From Enterococcus innesii (GTDB taxonomy: Bacteria; Bacillota; Bacilli; Lactobacillales; Enterococcaceae): a DNA stretch of 64,000 nt. The DNA is taken from positions 372,001 to 436,000 of the forward strand of contig JAHHEN010000003.1 in NCBI GenBank assembly GCA_018982785.1, in the 5' to 3' direction. The notes below the pieces were generated by a model, which saw nothing but the letters and a program-made list of their open reading frames with translations, searched no databases and was not told the DNA's origin. Every line of letters begins with the position of its first letter. Within the stretch, counting starts at the first letter, position 1. The position numbers and the translations under genes are program-made. This document shows positions 19,157 through 29,862 of this stretch, in pieces.

Positions 19157-20698
19157 ATGAATACTTTTTTTGAAACGTTGAATGAGCGAAAAGGGGAATT
19201 GCTGACAGCTGTCTTTGAGCATTTGTCATTGTCGATCATTGCGCTGCTGGTCGCGATCGTCATTGCTGTCCCGTTAGCCATTTGGCTGGTTAATCATAAA
19301 CGGGCAGCGGAAGTCGGCCTACAAATAACGAGTGTGTTACAAACGATTCCATCACTGGCACTGTTAGGTTTATTGATTCCATTCGTGGGGATCGGAACGC
19401 CGCCTGCGTTGATCGCACTAGTTATTTATGCGTTATTGCCGATCTTTCAAAATACCTATATTGGCCTTTCGGAGATCGATCCATCAATCGAAGAAGCTGC
19501 GGCGGCATTTGGTATGTCTCGGATGCGCCGATTGATCAAAGTCGAATTACCGATTGCCTTGCCTGTCATTATTTCGGGGATTCGCACGGCATTGGTCTTG
19601 ATCATCGGAACAGCGACCTTAGCCGCTCTGATTGGCGCTGGTGGGCTAGGTTCCTTTATTTTGTTGGGGATCGATCGGAATGCCCCTGAATTAACGCTGA
19701 TCGGTGCGATCGGGTCTGCTTTACTGGCTATTGTTTTCAGTACGTTGATCCGATATCTACAACACCTGAAACCGCGCTATACCTTGATTACACTGGCAGC
19801 AATCATCTTGCTGATTGGCGGCGTTTCTTTTTCACAGAGCGGATTTTTCGCGCCGAAAACCATCACCATCGCAGGGAAACTAGGGTCTGAACCTGATATC
19901 TTGATCAACATGTACAAAGAATTGATTGAACAAGAAGACCCTGATGCCCAAGTTGAACTAGAGCCAAATTTCGGAAAGACCTCATTCTTATTCAGTGCAT
20001 TAGACAATGGCCAAGTTGATATTTATCCGGAGTTTACCGGTACCGTGTTGGAGAGCTTAGTTGAGGTACCAGAAGAGCTTGCGAGTCAAAAACTTGACTC
20101 CGACGAAACCTATACCGAAGCAGTCAATCTATTGAAGGATCAGTTTGAGATGACCTTGCTTCAGCCGATGGCGTATCAAAATACCTATGCGTTGGCTGTG
20201 AAAAAAGAATTTGCTGAGGAAAATGGACTAACCACGATCTCTGATTTGAAGAAAATCGAAAATCAAATCAAAGCCGGCTTCACCCTCGAATTCATTGATC
20301 GGACGGACGGTTATGCGGGCATCCAAGAACGCTATGGGCTAGATTTTCCAAGTGTCCAAAGTATGGAACCAGCATTGCGTTATCAAGCCATCAATAATGG
20401 CGATATCAATCTACTGGATGCCTATTCCACGGACAGTGAATTGCGTCAATATGGCTTAGTTATTCTAGAAGACGATCAAGAACTATTTCCACCTTATCAA
20501 GGAGCGCCTTTGATGAAAGAAGCCTTTGCCAAGGAACATCCAGAAGTCGTCCGTGCATTGGAAAAGTTGGCAGGGAAAATCACTGAAGAACAAATGAGTG
20601 AAATGAATTATCAGGTCAATGTCGAAGGAAAAAATCCAGCAGAAGTCGCGCGTACCTTCCTGATAGACGAAGGATTAATTGAGGAGGGACAAGAATGA
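19157..20698 (+). CDS. ABC permease fused to substrate-binding domain (EgtUBC/OpuC type)
   Basis: A 513-residue fusion. Residues 1-225 are an ABC permease with about six membrane helices and the EAA-loop ([14 protein letters not shown]). Residues 235-513 are a type-F substrate-binding domain of the glycine betaine/choline group, beginning [23 protein letters not shown], displayed outside the cell. Substrates known for this architecture are choline, betaine, carnitine and, for EgtU, ergothioneine; the sequence alone does not decide. The ATPase gene follows with a four-base overlap. No osmotic-control element was recognised upstream. Confidence 0.9.
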   Translation: MNTFFETLNERKGELLTAVFEHLSLSIIALLVAIVIAVPLAIWLVNHKRAAEVGLQITSVLQTIPSLALLGLLIPFVGIGTPPALIALVIYALLPIFQNTYIGLSEIDPSIEEAAAAFGMSRMRRLIKVELPIALPVIISGIRTALVLIIGTATLAALIGAGGLGSFILLGIDRNAPELTLIGAIGSALLAIVFSTLIRYLQHLKPRYTLITLAAIILLIGGVSFSQSGFFAPKTITIAGKLGSEPDILINMYKELIEQEDPDAQVELEPNFGKTSFLFSALDNGQVDIYPEFTGTVLESLVEVPEELASQKLDSDETYTEAVNLLKDQFEMTLLQPMAYQNTYALAVKKEFAEENGLTTISDLKKIENQIKAGFTLEFIDRTDGYAGIQERYGLDFPSVQSMEPALRYQAINNGDINLLDAYSTDSELRQYGLVILEDDQELFPPYQGAPLMKEAFAKEHPEVVRALEKLAGKITEEQMSEMNYQVNVEGKNPAEVARTFLIDEGLIEEGQE

Positions 20699-21648
20699 CA
20701 CCAATTATTGAATTTAAAAACGTCAGTAAAAAGTTTGATCAAAAACTAGTGATCGATCAGTTAGATCTGAGCATCAATAAAGGGGAAATCTTTGTTTTGG
20801 TCGGTCCTTCTGGGAGTGGGAAAACGACGACTTTGAAGATGATCAACGCGTTGTCAGAACCGACAGATGGTGATATTTACTTCAAAGAAAAACGGATCAA
20901 AGAATACAATATTCAAAAAATGCGTTGGCAAATGGGGTATGTTCTCCAACAAATCGCTCTGTTTCCGACGATGGATGTCAAACAAAACATCGAAGTGATC
21001 CCAGAGATGTTAGGGTGGTCAAAAAAAGATCGCTCAGAAGCCGTGGATCGTTTGCTGACACAGGTCAAACTTGACCCAGAGCAATACCGCCATCGAATGC
21101 CTAAAGAGTTGTCAGGAGGAGAACAGCAACGGATCGGTATCTTAAGAGCGTTAGCTGCTAACCCAGAAATTATTCTGATGGACGAACCCTTTAGTGCTCT
21201 TGATCCAATTTCTCGTAATTCCTTGCAGGAGTTAGTCCTTGATCTGCACCAAGAACTTGGGACGACGATTATTTTTGTCACGCATAACATGAAAGAAGCG
21301 GTAAAATTAGGTACACGCATTGCTGTCATGAATCAAGGGAAGATCGTCCAATGTGATACACCGGAAGTGATTGTCTCGCAACCGAAAACTGCTTTTGTGA
21401 AAAGCTTTTTTGAAGAGACCGGTGAAGACGAAGCAAAACTGGTCACAGCAGGGGATTTGATGCGGATGAACTTTTTCAGCGATGAAGTCAACCCTGGGGC
21501 TCCTCAAATCGCTGCATCTACTACTTTAAATGAGTTGTATACCTTATTTACAACTCATGACACGGTAGTGATTGAAGAAGAGCAGAAACTGGTAGGAAGT
21601 CTAAGTCGAAAAGATGTGTTTGCATTCTTGAGTCGTGATCGAACGTAA
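20695..21648 (+). CDS. ABC ATPase of the EgtU/OpuC-type transporter
   Basis: A 317-residue ATP-binding subunit partnering the preceding fusion protein. Walker [11 protein letters not shown] lies near residue 38, the signature [16 protein letters not shown] near 142, Walker [12 protein letters not shown] near 163, and the H-loop FVTHNMKEA. The C-terminal part (about 255-317) is a short regulatory segment resembling one CBS repeat, which is shorter than the paired CBS domains of OpuCA. Start overlaps the upstream stop (GGAGGGAC before it). Confidence 0.93.
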   Translation: MTPIIEFKNVSKKFDQKLVIDQLDLSINKGEIFVLVGPSGSGKTTTLKMINALSEPTDGDIYFKEKRIKEYNIQKMRWQMGYVLQQIALFPTMDVKQNIEVIPEMLGWSKKDRSEAVDRLLTQVKLDPEQYRHRMPKELSGGEQQRIGILRALAANPEIILMDEPFSALDPISRNSLQELVLDLHQELGTTIIFVTHNMKEAVKLGTRIAVMNQGKIVQCDTPEVIVSQPKTAFVKSFFEETGEDEAKLVTAGDLMRMNFFSDEVNPGAPQIAASTTLNELYTLFTTHDTVVIEEEQKLVGSLSRKDVFAFLSRDRT

Positions 21649-21814
21649 AAGGTTCTTTATGGCCACTAGAATTGTCATATTTTTTAAAAATCGATGATTT
21701 CTCTTGCTCAATGTAAAAATTCCACGTAAGATTGAGGAAGATATCTTTTGTCAGAATGCCAGAAACGAGCTTTGATAATGACAAAAGATGCAGTAAAGGA
21801 GCGAAAGAGCAGCT

Positions 21815-22384
21815 ATGGTAAAAATCCTAAAAGAGAATTGGTTACTGCTTTTCTTTATCGTCGCCGTGGTTCTCATCCGTCTGTTTGTCCTGACGCCTGT
21901 TCAAGTCAGTGGCCATTCTATGGACCCGACTTTGGCCGATAAACAGCGGCTGATTGCATCAAAAATTTCTTCATATGACCGGCAAGACATCGTGATCTGC
22001 GTTGAACCAGATGATCCAAGCAAAATCGCTGTCAAGCGGCTGATTGGTTTACCCGGTGATACTATCGAAATGAAAGATGATGTCTTAACAATCAATGGAG
22101 AAGTATACGAAGAACCCTATTTAGATGATTTTAAAGAAAAATTTGCGGACGATCAATTACAAGATGAATATTCTTATCGCGAAATGTTTCAGCAAATCGC
22201 CGCTGGTGCCGAACACTTTACCGATGATTTCACGGTAACGGTTCCTGAAGGCAGCTATTTTGTGATGGGAGACAATCGTTTGATCTCTCGGGACAGTCGC
22301 AGTTTCGGGGTTGTAACAGAAGATCAAATGGAAGGGAAAGTGCTGCTGCGCTTTTGGCCATTGAATCAAATCAAACTTTTCTAA
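21815..22384 (+). CDS. lepB: Signal peptidase I
   Basis: A 189-residue type I signal peptidase that cleaves signal peptides on the outer face of the membrane. One N-terminal membrane helix (residues about 9-27) is followed by the catalytic serine in SGHSMDPT (Ser35) and the catalytic lysine in KIAVKRLIGLPGD (Lys74), and the box MGDNRLISRDSR near 153. An AAAGGAG site lies upstream of the ATG. It is monocistronic, ending in a bidirectional terminator. Confidence 0.95.
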   Translation: MVKILKENWLLLFFIVAVVLIRLFVLTPVQVSGHSMDPTLADKQRLIASKISSYDRQDIVICVEPDDPSKIAVKRLIGLPGDTIEMKDDVLTINGEVYEEPYLDDFKEKFADDQLQDEYSYREMFQQIAAGAEHFTDDFTVTVPEGSYFVMGDNRLISRDSRSFGVVTEDQMEGKVLLRFWPLNQIKLF

Positions 22385-22390
22385 CCAAAA

Positions 22391-22440
22391 AAACATTCTT
22401 ACCAATGCAGCGAAAACGCCGCAACTGGTAAGAATGTTTT
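22391..22440. terminator. Bidirectional terminator between lepB and a small membrane gene
   Basis: AACATTCTTACCA and TGGTAAGAATGTT form a 13-bp perfect stem flanked by A- and T-runs. Confidence 0.9.
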
Positions 22441-22626
22441 TTAGATCACCCAAGCGACAAAGGCAACCATTGAGAAGAACATTGTCCAAACCGCAATAAT
22501 AGCTGATGCAATAAAAATAATTTTGATTGATAAAGGTTGGACAAATTTCCGGGCATCTTTAGAGAACGCATAGGTGATCGATGAAAAAATCAAGCAGCAT
22601 AAAATGAAAAACACTGTTAGGACCAT
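22441..22626 (-). CDS. Small two-helix membrane protein
   Basis: A 61-residue protein with two hydrophobic segments (about residues 3-20 and 35-60) joined by a short charged loop (SKDARKFVQP). AGGAGAGG stands six bases before the ATG, which supports real translation. The family is not recognised. It shares a terminator with the convergent lepB. Confidence 0.65.
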   Translation of the reverse strand: MVLTVFFILCCLIFSSITYAFSKDARKFVQPLSIKIIFIASAIIAVWTMFFSMVAFVAWVI

Positions 22627-22853
22627 AAGCCTCTCCTTTACTGACGCAATGTCAAATGAATAATGTAATTATAACAGACCAAGGTTTTTTGGGGAAATAA
22701 AAATGATTAAACGAGGGAATTTTTTTAGATTGTAAACGTTTTATTAGTTTCTACACACGATAGGAACCCTTGGTATTCAGTGAATCAGCAAAACAAGAGC
22801 TACCATTTAAGTATTTTTATAAATTTTTCTTTATCAATAAAAGAACAACAGAA

Positions 22854-22897
22854 AAAAGCTGGTTGAAAAACGATGCTTTTCAACCGGCTTTTAAAGG
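22854..22897 (-). terminator. Terminator of the ndt-DUF2238 operon
   Basis: On the minus strand AAAAGCCGGTTGAAAA pairs with TTTTCAACCAGCTTTT (one mismatch) and ends in T-rich sequence. Confidence 0.85.
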
Positions 22898-22901
22898 TAG
22901 A

Positions 22902-23567
22902 CTATGATAATTTCCGAATCCGATAACTTTCAAAGTAATCAGGTTTGCCTCGTCCTTGTACGTAAGCGATCACGCCCATTAGAGCAGCACCAATCGTGTT
23001 GGTCAGTAAATCGCCCATCGTATCCATCAATGCTTCACGGCCGATAAACGGTGTGCCATCTAAAGTTGCATAACGTTGGAGATTCATTCCACCAACGGAA
23101 TCGCAGATGAATTCCCAAAACTCCCAGAAAACACCACATAAGCCAGCAAAAGCAAAGCCCATTAATAAAAATAACCATGGAGAAACTTTTGAAACGGGGA
23201 CTTCTTTTAGTAAGAGACAGATCAATCCATAGCCAACAGCCGTCAAGACCATAGGACTCACCGCATGTAGAATTTTATCCCAGAAAGCAATGGTTTCAAT
23301 CAAATGCAGAATTGTCCCCATAAATACAGAGATCAGCAAGAAAAACCAATAAAAGTAGACGGTGGCATTTGGTAGCTGGATTTTTAAGAACTTTTTACTC
23401 ATTTCTGGGACGAAAATCAATAAAATCCCAAGCAATGCCTGAACTAAGAAAATCAATCCTTGTGTTTGCGGATAGACCCCACGGAAAAATTCCCACAAAG
23501 AAAAACAAAACACGAGAATACCAAAAATAGTGAATACCTTTTGCAGTCGCTGATAAGTTTGTCCCAT
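22902..23567 (-). CDS. Multi-pass membrane protein, DUF2238/YjdF-like
   Basis: A 221-residue protein with five to six hydrophobic segments. The C-terminal part contains FWEFWEFICDS and DTMGDLLTNTIGAALMG, which resemble the conserved segments of DUF2238/YjdF-type membrane proteins; I assign this tentatively. It starts one base before the stop codon of the deoxyribosyltransferase gene ends, with GGAGG inside that gene, so the two are co-translated. Function unknown. Confidence 0.72.
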   Translation of the reverse strand: MGQTYQRLQKVFTIFGILVFCFSLWEFFRGVYPQTQGLIFLVQALLGILLIFVPEMSKKFLKIQLPNATVYFYWFFLLISVFMGTILHLIETIAFWDKILHAVSPMVLTAVGYGLICLLLKEVPVSKVSPWLFLLMGFAFAGLCGVFWEFWEFICDSVGGMNLQRYATLDGTPFIGREALMDTMGDLLTNTIGAALMGVIAYVQGRGKPDYFESYRIRKLS

Positions 23568-24062
23568 TTAGTTGTCCTCCGAAAGATAGTCGGCTAAGCC
23601 AGCTAAAAGGGCTGCTTCAGAGGAATAAATCTCACCATTTAGTTTGATCAAACCCACCGTATAAAGATTGACATAGTGGAATTGGTTTTCCGCAACGGTT
23701 TGTAATGCTGCCAGCTTTTGCTGATTGTCGGCTCCTTGTTGGCGACTATCTGTATAAAGCCCTAAAACAGGAATGCCTTTTGCATAGGCGACACCGATCT
23801 CAGAGGCAACCCCAGCATCGATGGTCAAACCATCCAGTAATGCGATCATCAAATCACTTTCCAGTACTTTTTCGGTATCTGCCAAAGCGATCATTTTGCT
23901 ATCCGCATAGGCGGATTTATCATTGATCGCGGCATTTTCTTGAGGTAAATAAATCTCCAGCTGCGGATACTGCTGGCGAATCGACGCAACAAGTTCGGCG
24001 TTGTAGCGCAGGTCACTAGCAGCAAACAGGGAGCAGCAAAATATAGTTTCATTCAAAAACAC
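23568..24062 (-). CDS. Nucleoside 2-deoxyribosyltransferase family protein
   Basis: A 164-residue cytoplasmic enzyme of the NDT fold, which swaps bases on deoxyribonucleosides or hydrolyses the N-glycosidic bond. Family features: N-terminal IFCCSLFAASDLRYN, ESDLMIALLDG, and DAGVASEIGVAYAKGIPVLGL, where the Glu of ASEIG is the expected nucleophile. The C-terminal half is longer than that of minimal NDT enzymes. It is the first gene of a two-gene operon with a membrane protein. Confidence 0.85.
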   Translation of the reverse strand: MFLNETIFCCSLFAASDLRYNAELVASIRQQYPQLEIYLPQENAAINDKSAYADSKMIALADTEKVLESDLMIALLDGLTIDAGVASEIGVAYAKGIPVLGLYTDSRQQGADNQQKLAALQTVAENQFHYVNLYTVGLIKLNGEIYSSEAALLAGLADYLSEDN

Positions 24063-24103
24063 TCCTTAATCATTCATAGTTGTACGTTTTGTTGATTCGT
24101 TGT

Positions 24104-25318
24104 TTAGAAATAATCGCTGAAATAGGCTTCCATATCAGGGATGATCGATTCCAGTAATGCCAGTGTTTCTGAATCGGTATTTAGTCGTTCCACACGCTCT
24201 AAGTAAGCCGGACGGCGGTAATTCATCAACAGACACGACAATGTCTGAATATCCAACTGGACCGCTTTTCCGATAGCTTCTCTTGAAACTACGATCTCCC
24301 CGTGATTATATTGGACACCAAAGATTCCGTTGTTCCAATCGGCAACTGGGTCGGATACAACAAAGTGAAAGGGTGTTTGGAAGGCTTCAAATGGGAAGTT
24401 TGTCAAAAACTGTTCAACATCGACGATCCGCGCCATGTAATAAGGCTCGATGGTTTCTTTGATTTGGCTATCATCCAAGTAGAAGGACAGGGGTTCATTT
24501 GAATAAATGTCTCCTTTGACCCAATAAACCATTGAGAAATGGGCAGAGATAAAATTCCATAGACCATTGCGGGCTTCTTGATTCAAGTAGAACATTTCCT
24601 TTACGTGGAAGACTTCTTCGGCTACCCAATAAAAAAGTACACCAGTCGGATGACCACTGGCATTGTAATAGACAGCCGCGGTGCGCTCTTCTTCATTTTC
24701 ATAGCGCCAATACTCCTCCCAGTGAAAAGAGGTCCGCTGCAAGGCACCATGGTTGTCGCGGGAGAATTGGTTGTAGACAGTAAAGACATCAGGATCATCC
24801 ACTTCTTTGCGCTCTACGATCCCAGGGACTTCTTTGGTTTTCGGAAGTTGGGTATCACGAATTTTGAAAGTCAGCTTGTCGGACATAATCTCCCAGCCTT
24901 TGCGACGATAGTAGGGCACATTGTATGGATAAAGGTAGGAGATCCATTGCTGATCTTCCCGCATCGTTTCTAAGGCAAGCTTAATCAAGTCTTTCATCAG
25001 GCCATGTCCGGCATATTCAGGGTAGGTCCCAACACCGGTCACTCCGCCCATTTTAATCAATTTACCGTGTATATTGACTTCACAAGGATAAACGGCGATT
25101 TGCGAGATCAATTTGTCTTCATTGAACCAACCAAAGACCTTGGAAAGTTCTAAAATCGGGCGCTTAGATTTGATCATTTCCCGTTTGCTCTCATAGCCGC
25201 TTTCTTCAATATCCGATTCAGTGATCTGAAAAACGTAGCTTAACAGTTCATTGAACTGATCAACGTCTTTTTCATCCACCGCTCGAATATGTAGATTTTG
25301 ATGAAAATTATTGTCCAT
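24104..25318 (-). CDS. Eis-like GNAT N-acetyltransferase
   Basis: A 404-residue protein with Eis architecture: an N-terminal GNAT domain, a second GNAT-like domain and a C-terminal SCP2-like domain. The acetyl-CoA loop is VGTYPEYAGHGLMKDL near residue 100, and PYYRRKGWE carries the tyrosine that acts as proton donor in Eis. In Eis the C-terminal carboxylate of a final Phe is the general base; this protein also ends in Phe (YFSDYF). Mycobacterial Eis acetylates aminoglycosides; the substrates of enterococcal homologues are not evident here. Confidence 0.88.
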   Translation of the reverse strand: MDNNFHQNLHIRAVDEKDVDQFNELLSYVFQITESDIEESGYESKREMIKSKRPILELSKVFGWFNEDKLISQIAVYPCEVNIHGKLIKMGGVTGVGTYPEYAGHGLMKDLIKLALETMREDQQWISYLYPYNVPYYRRKGWEIMSDKLTFKIRDTQLPKTKEVPGIVERKEVDDPDVFTVYNQFSRDNHGALQRTSFHWEEYWRYENEEERTAAVYYNASGHPTGVLFYWVAEEVFHVKEMFYLNQEARNGLWNFISAHFSMVYWVKGDIYSNEPLSFYLDDSQIKETIEPYYMARIVDVEQFLTNFPFEAFQTPFHFVVSDPVADWNNGIFGVQYNHGEIVVSREAIGKAVQLDIQTLSCLLMNYRRPAYLERVERLNTDSETLALLESIIPDMEAYFSDYF

Positions 25319-25400
25319 TCTTTCAACTCCAATTTATTTGCTAGCTCTAGTATAGCAAAACCTGAATGAATATGTCTAAATAACGGTTAAGAAAAATACT

Positions 25401-25428
25401 TTAACTATTGGCATTTCGTTGGTATAAT
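25401..25428 (+). promoter_or_regulatory. Probable lepA promoter
   Basis: TTAACT, a 16-bp spacer and a perfect TATAAT (25423-25428), 35 bases before the lepA start. Confidence 0.6.
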
Positions 25429-25463
25429 AGAAAAGCTGACTAAAAGAAATGAGGAACGTATCC

Positions 25464-27299
25464 ATGAACATAGAAGAAATGAAAAAACGACAGGAGAAGA
25501 TTCGTAATTTCTCCATTATCGCCCATATCGACCATGGGAAATCAACATTGGCGGACCGTATTTTGGAACAAACCCATACAGTGACGTCACGGGAAATGCA
25601 AAACCAATTATTAGACTCCATGGATCTTGAACGTGAACGAGGAATCACGATCAAATTAAATGCCGTGGAACTTAACTATACCGCCAAAGACGGAGAAACT
25701 TACATCTTCCATTTGATCGACACTCCAGGGCACGTCGATTTCACCTATGAAGTGTCCCGCAGTTTGGCCGCTTGTGAAGGCGCCGTGCTCGTCGTTGATG
25801 CGGCTCAAGGGATCGAAGCACAGACATTGGCAAACGTCTACTTGGCGTTAGACAATGATTTAGAGATCCTACCAGTCATTAATAAAATAGACTTGCCAGC
25901 TGCCGATCCTGAGCGAGTACGAACAGAGATCGAAGATGTGATCGGTATCGATGCCAGTGAAGCTGTTTTAGCGAGTGCCAAAGCAGGTATTGGGATCGAA
26001 GACATTTTGGAACAAATCGTTGAGTATGTCCCAGCTCCAGCAGGTGATATTGAAGCACCGTTAAAAGCGTTGATCTTTGACTCCGTGTACGATTCCTATC
26101 GTGGGGTGGTCTTAAACGTCCGCATCATGGACGGGATGGTCAAACCAGGTGACAAGATCAAAATGATGAGTAATGGCAAGACCTTTGATGTCACAGAAGT
26201 CGGGGTCTTTTCACCCAAAGCCATTCAACGAGATGCGTTGATGGTGGGCGATGTTGGGTATATCACTGCTGCCATCAAGACCGTTAAAGATACCCAAGTC
26301 GGGGATACGGTGACTTTAGCCAACAATCCAGCAGAAGAAGCCTTAGCCGGTTATCGTCAAATGAATCCGATGGTTTATTGCGGATTGTACCCAATCGATA
26401 CCTCACGTTACAACGACCTTCGAGAAGCATTGGAAAAATTACAATTGAATGATGCAGCATTGCAATTTGAACCAGAAACCTCTCAAGCATTAGGATTTGG
26501 GTTCCGTTGCGGCTTCTTAGGCCTATTACACATGGATGTCGTGCAAGAACGGCTAGAACGTGAATTTAACCTTGAGTTGATTACGACTGCACCATCCGTA
26601 ATCTATCACGTCAACAAGACTGATGGCTCAATGGTCGTCGTTGATAATCCAGCAGAGTTTCCTGAACCAGTCACGATCGACAACGTGCAAGAGCCTTACG
26701 TCAAAGCACAAATCATGGTCCCTAACGATTACGTCGGTGCTGTAATGGAATTGTCCCAACGCAAACGGGGAGACTTTGTCACGATGGATTACTTGGATGA
26801 TTATCGCGTAAACGTCGTTTATGAGATCCCATTATCGGAAATCGTCTTTGATTTCTTTGATAAATTGAAATCCAGCACCAAAGGATACGCATCACTCGAT
26901 TACGAAATGTCTGGTTACCGCACTAGCAAGCTAGTGAAGATGGACATCTTGCTGAACACTGAAAAAGTCGATGCGTTAAGCTTTATCGTTCATCGCGACT
27001 TTGCCTATGAACGCGGCAAAGCCATCGTTGAAAAACTGAAAAAACTGATTCCACGACAACAGTTCGAAGTGCCGATCCAAGCAGCCATCGGACAAAAAAT
27101 CGTTGCCCGTTCCGACATCAAAGCCTTGCGTAAGAACGTATTGGCGAAATGTTATGGCGGTGACGTTTCTCGGAAACGCAAACTTCTGGAGAAACAAAAA
27201 GAAGGGAAGAAGCGGATGAAACAAATCGGCTCCGTCGAAGTACCGCAAGAAGCCTTCATGGCAGTTCTGAAGATGGATGAGGATGAACCGAAGAAATAA
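25464..27299 (+). CDS. lepA: Elongation factor 4 (LepA)
   Basis: A 611-residue translational GTPase. GTPase motifs: AHIDHGKST near residue 20, RGITIK in switch 1, DTPGHVDF, and NKIDLP. The LepA-specific C-terminal domain is complete ([18 protein letters not shown]). The start at 25464 gives the usual [17 protein letters not shown] and has GAGGA nine bases upstream; an earlier ATG is less well placed. Monocistronic by appearance. Confidence 0.97.
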   Translation: MNIEEMKKRQEKIRNFSIIAHIDHGKSTLADRILEQTHTVTSREMQNQLLDSMDLERERGITIKLNAVELNYTAKDGETYIFHLIDTPGHVDFTYEVSRSLAACEGAVLVVDAAQGIEAQTLANVYLALDNDLEILPVINKIDLPAADPERVRTEIEDVIGIDASEAVLASAKAGIGIEDILEQIVEYVPAPAGDIEAPLKALIFDSVYDSYRGVVLNVRIMDGMVKPGDKIKMMSNGKTFDVTEVGVFSPKAIQRDALMVGDVGYITAAIKTVKDTQVGDTVTLANNPAEEALAGYRQMNPMVYCGLYPIDTSRYNDLREALEKLQLNDAALQFEPETSQALGFGFRCGFLGLLHMDVVQERLEREFNLELITTAPSVIYHVNKTDGSMVVVDNPAEFPEPVTIDNVQEPYVKAQIMVPNDYVGAVMELSQRKRGDFVTMDYLDDYRVNVVYEIPLSEIVFDFFDKLKSSTKGYASLDYEMSGYRTSKLVKMDILLNTEKVDALSFIVHRDFAYERGKAIVEKLKKLIPRQQFEVPIQAAIGQKIVARSDIKALRKNVLAKCYGGDVSRKRKLLEKQKEGKKRMKQIGSVEVPQEAFMAVLKMDEDEPKK

Positions 27300-27307
27300 G
27301 GCTTTAG

Positions 27308-27451
27308 ATAGAAAACACTGTTTTAAAAGTCGTATTCACTTTACTTATTTCACTACTCGGATTGTCTGCAAACATTTACGAAAAACTTCTTATTCGGTTC
27401 TTAAACAGAAAGTTATCGAATAGAAAAATACAACTGATAGTAAAGTTATAA
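27308..27451 (+). pseudogene. Possible C-terminal gene remnant
   Basis: After the lepA stop, one frame stays open for 47 codons without a usual start, reading ...FTLLISLLGLSANIYEKLL... and ending in a lysine-rich tail at a TAA that abuts a terminator hairpin. It looks like the tail of a one-helix membrane protein whose front has been lost. Initiation at an internal TTG cannot be excluded. Confidence 0.3.
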
Positions 27452-27484
27452 CCAGTTAGGCAGCGTCCCTAACTGGTTTTTCTT
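27450..27484 (+). terminator. Terminator behind lepA region
   Basis: AACCAGTTAGG pairs with CCTAACTGGTT, followed by a T-rich tract. Confidence 0.85.
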
Positions 27485-27588
27485 TATTTGGAAGATCAAG
27501 AACAGATGGATGTAATCGAGTATTTAAGTGATGCATTGCTATTATGTATTATTTATTGGAAGTCGAGATAGGATTTTCCCTAATTGAG

Positions 27589-27630
27589 AACCCTCCACTA
27601 GACCACCTTCGAATCGTTTTCGGCTAGAAT
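27589..27630 (+). promoter_or_regulatory. Shared promoter motif, copy A (exporter operon)
   Basis: AACCCTCCACTAGACCACC (27589-27607) matches the element before helD at 17 of 19 positions. A -35-like TAGACC (27599-27604) stands 20 bp before TAGAAT (27625-27630), a long spacer typical of MerR-controlled promoters. The geometry is the same in copy B. The tandem-MerR protein encoded at 32.6 kb is the likely regulator, by inference. Confidence 0.65.
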
Positions 27631-27658
27631 GAACCTAGAAAATGATTGGAGGGATAAA

Positions 27659-28387
27659 ATGATCGATAAAAACACCAATGCAATAGAAGTGAAAGATCTG
27701 GTCAAAACATATGGAGACAAACGTGCAGTAGACAATTTGAGTTTTGCTGTAGAGAAAGGAACGATATTTGGCTTGCTCGGTCATAATGGAGCAGGCAAAT
27801 CAACGACGATCGATTGCCTTTTAGGTACGCAAAAATATGATTCTGCAGATATCACCTTGTTAGGCAAAGATCCAAGAAAAGAGCGAAAAAAGCTCTTTCA
27901 ATATGTAGGGGTTCAGTTTCAAGAAGCAGCTTTTCAAAATCAGTTGAAGGTCAAAGAAATCTGTGAAATTACTCATTCCTTGTACGAAAAACCGATTGAT
28001 TGGATGAGGACGTTGGATGAATTTGGTCTTTCAGCAAAAAAAAATTCGTTTTTAGCTACATTATCTGGCGGAGAAAAACAGAAGCTATGTATCCTATTAG
28101 CGATTATGGGGAATCCGGAGATCATCTTTTTAGACGAACTGACAACGGGTCTGGATCCTAAAGCAAGGAGAGAAGTTTGGCGATACTTGCTGATGCTTAA
28201 AGAAAAAGGTGTGACCATTTTCCTAACTTCACACTATATGGACGAAGTAGAAACTTTATGTGATCGAATTTTAGTCCTAAAAGAGGGCAAAGAAGTGGCA
28301 AGCGGTACAGTCGAAGAAATAGTATTGAAAAGCAAAAAAGACACACTTGAAGAAGCCTTTCTAACACTTATTGGGGAGGAATATTAA
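27659..28387 (+). CDS. ABC-2 exporter ATPase
   Basis: A 242-residue ATP-binding protein of the drug/antibiotic exporter (CcmA-like) class. Walker A GHNGAGKST near residue 43, signature LSGGEKQKL near 140, Walker B IIFLDELTTGLDP (with Leu instead of the usual Pro after Glu), and H-loop LTSHYMDE. Start 27659 is preceded by GGAGGG. The membrane partner starts one base after its stop. Spacing suggests an operon driven by the shared promoter motif. Confidence 0.92.
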   Translation: MIDKNTNAIEVKDLVKTYGDKRAVDNLSFAVEKGTIFGLLGHNGAGKSTTIDCLLGTQKYDSADITLLGKDPRKERKKLFQYVGVQFQEAAFQNQLKVKEICEITHSLYEKPIDWMRTLDEFGLSAKKNSFLATLSGGEKQKLCILLAIMGNPEIIFLDELTTGLDPKARREVWRYLLMLKEKGVTIFLTSHYMDEVETLCDRILVLKEGKEVASGTVEEIVLKSKKDTLEEAFLTLIGEEY

Positions 28388-28388
28388 G

Positions 28389-29104
28389 ATGAAGACATTT
28401 TGGTTACTTTATAAATCAGAAGCAAAACTGTCGATAAGAGAAATGTCCTCCATTATATTTGGCATTTTTGTTCCCCTTGGGATTGTTTGTCTTATGGGGG
28501 TTATGGATTCTAGTAATGATTCGCTGAATACAGCTTTTGTGTCAGTTTCGACTGTAGGGATTTGTTCAGCAGGTGTGATGGGGCTTCCTCTTGCATTATC
28601 TTCCTACCGTGAGCGAAAAATCTTGAAAAGATATCAGGTGACACCAATTAGTCCGATCCAATTACTTTTGGCTCATTTACTTTTTTGCTTTACGATCAGC
28701 ATCGTGTCGATGTTGTTACTATTAGGCGTGCTAGTTGTTTTCTTTCAATTTTCTTACGTTGGCAACTGGCTGTACTTTATACCAGCGTATCTGTTAGTGA
28801 TGATTTCCATTCATGCCATAGGTTTGATCGTTGCCAGCTTATCGCCTAGTGAGAAAGCAACCGGGGCGATAAATTCAGCAATTTTCTTTCCAATGTTTTT
28901 TTATCAGGAGCGACAGTTCCTTATGAAATCATGCCGCAGGGATTGCAGAAAGTAGCGGATATTATGCCTTTGACGCAAGGCATCAAGTTATTAAAGACGG
29001 TTACGTTTCCAGAAGAAAATGGGCTGCTTTATATGGTTTTATTGTTAACAGCTATTTCCATTATTGGTATTTTTATTGCGGTGCGCTATTTTAGATGGGA
29101 ATAG
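28389..29104 (+). CDS. ABC-2 exporter membrane subunit (frameshifted)
   Basis: A membrane protein of about 238 residues with six hydrophobic segments, partner of the preceding ATPase. The first frame ends early after IFFPMFF, where a run of seven T near 28897 needs an eighth; the next frame then gives LSGATVPYEIMPQGLQKVAD and two more helices to 29104. The LSGATVP-type segment before the last helices is typical of ABC-2 permeases. GGGGAGG precedes the ATG. Probably intact in the cell, since the lesion is in a homopolymer. Confidence 0.85.
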
Positions 29105-29862
29105 GGATAATCGGTTATAGCCAGTTGTTTATATGTGAAAAATAGTTTGGATAAACTTTGTGCGAAGGCATGATTTGTTCTACTAAAAATTGAATGGAGT
29201 CTGTCCGATGAGTAGCATAAGTATCTGAACAATAAGTTGAAAAACGAATAAAGTACGGTCTATTTTTATGCTAATAGAAAAAGTATTTGCAGAATTATCA
29301 AATTTTTATAGCTTAGACGATTGGTGAAACCTATCGTCTAAGACTGTAGGCAAGGTTGAATTTAGAAAGACAGTAAATGTGCACCTATAATTACGCAATA
29401 GTAATCATTTAGTTTTACTTCTTATTAGCAATTCCAAATTGCTAGTCATAAAGACCCATTGCCTAAATAAGAGGTAATAGCTGGATAACACTATTTAAGT
29501 AAATTCCACGTTTAAGAGTACTGAAAGTTTCACCATTCTCTACACATCTCATCATTGGGAATGTCTTTTTCCATGAGAATGAGCTAGAGATATTCTTTCA
29601 GTTAGAATAAAAACGACGATAAAAAAGGAGTTCAAGATGGACATACCAGTTTTGTTCGTCCTAAATAGAACTAGATGATGTATTTCATATGGTTAGTATT
29701 TAAACGAGCTATCATGTGGTATTTTAGTTCAACGATGATAGTATAGAAACGAAATAAAGATCTTTGACTATAGTCTAGGCCTTCTCCTACTATTTCGAGG
29801 ATTAGACAATTAAGTCAGTTATCTTTAGTAAAAAAAGGAAAGAAATACTTTTGGAGGAAATT
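29105..29862. other. 758-bp stretch without a convincing gene
   Basis: AT-rich, with stops in all frames. It holds a perfect 10-bp inverted repeat, CTTAGACGAT and ATCGTCTAAG (29312-29342), without a T-run, and a short ORF with a good ribosome site (AAAAAAGGAG, ATG at 29637, MDIPVLFVLNRTR). It may be decayed coding sequence or an RNA locus; no family is recognised. Confidence 0.5.
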
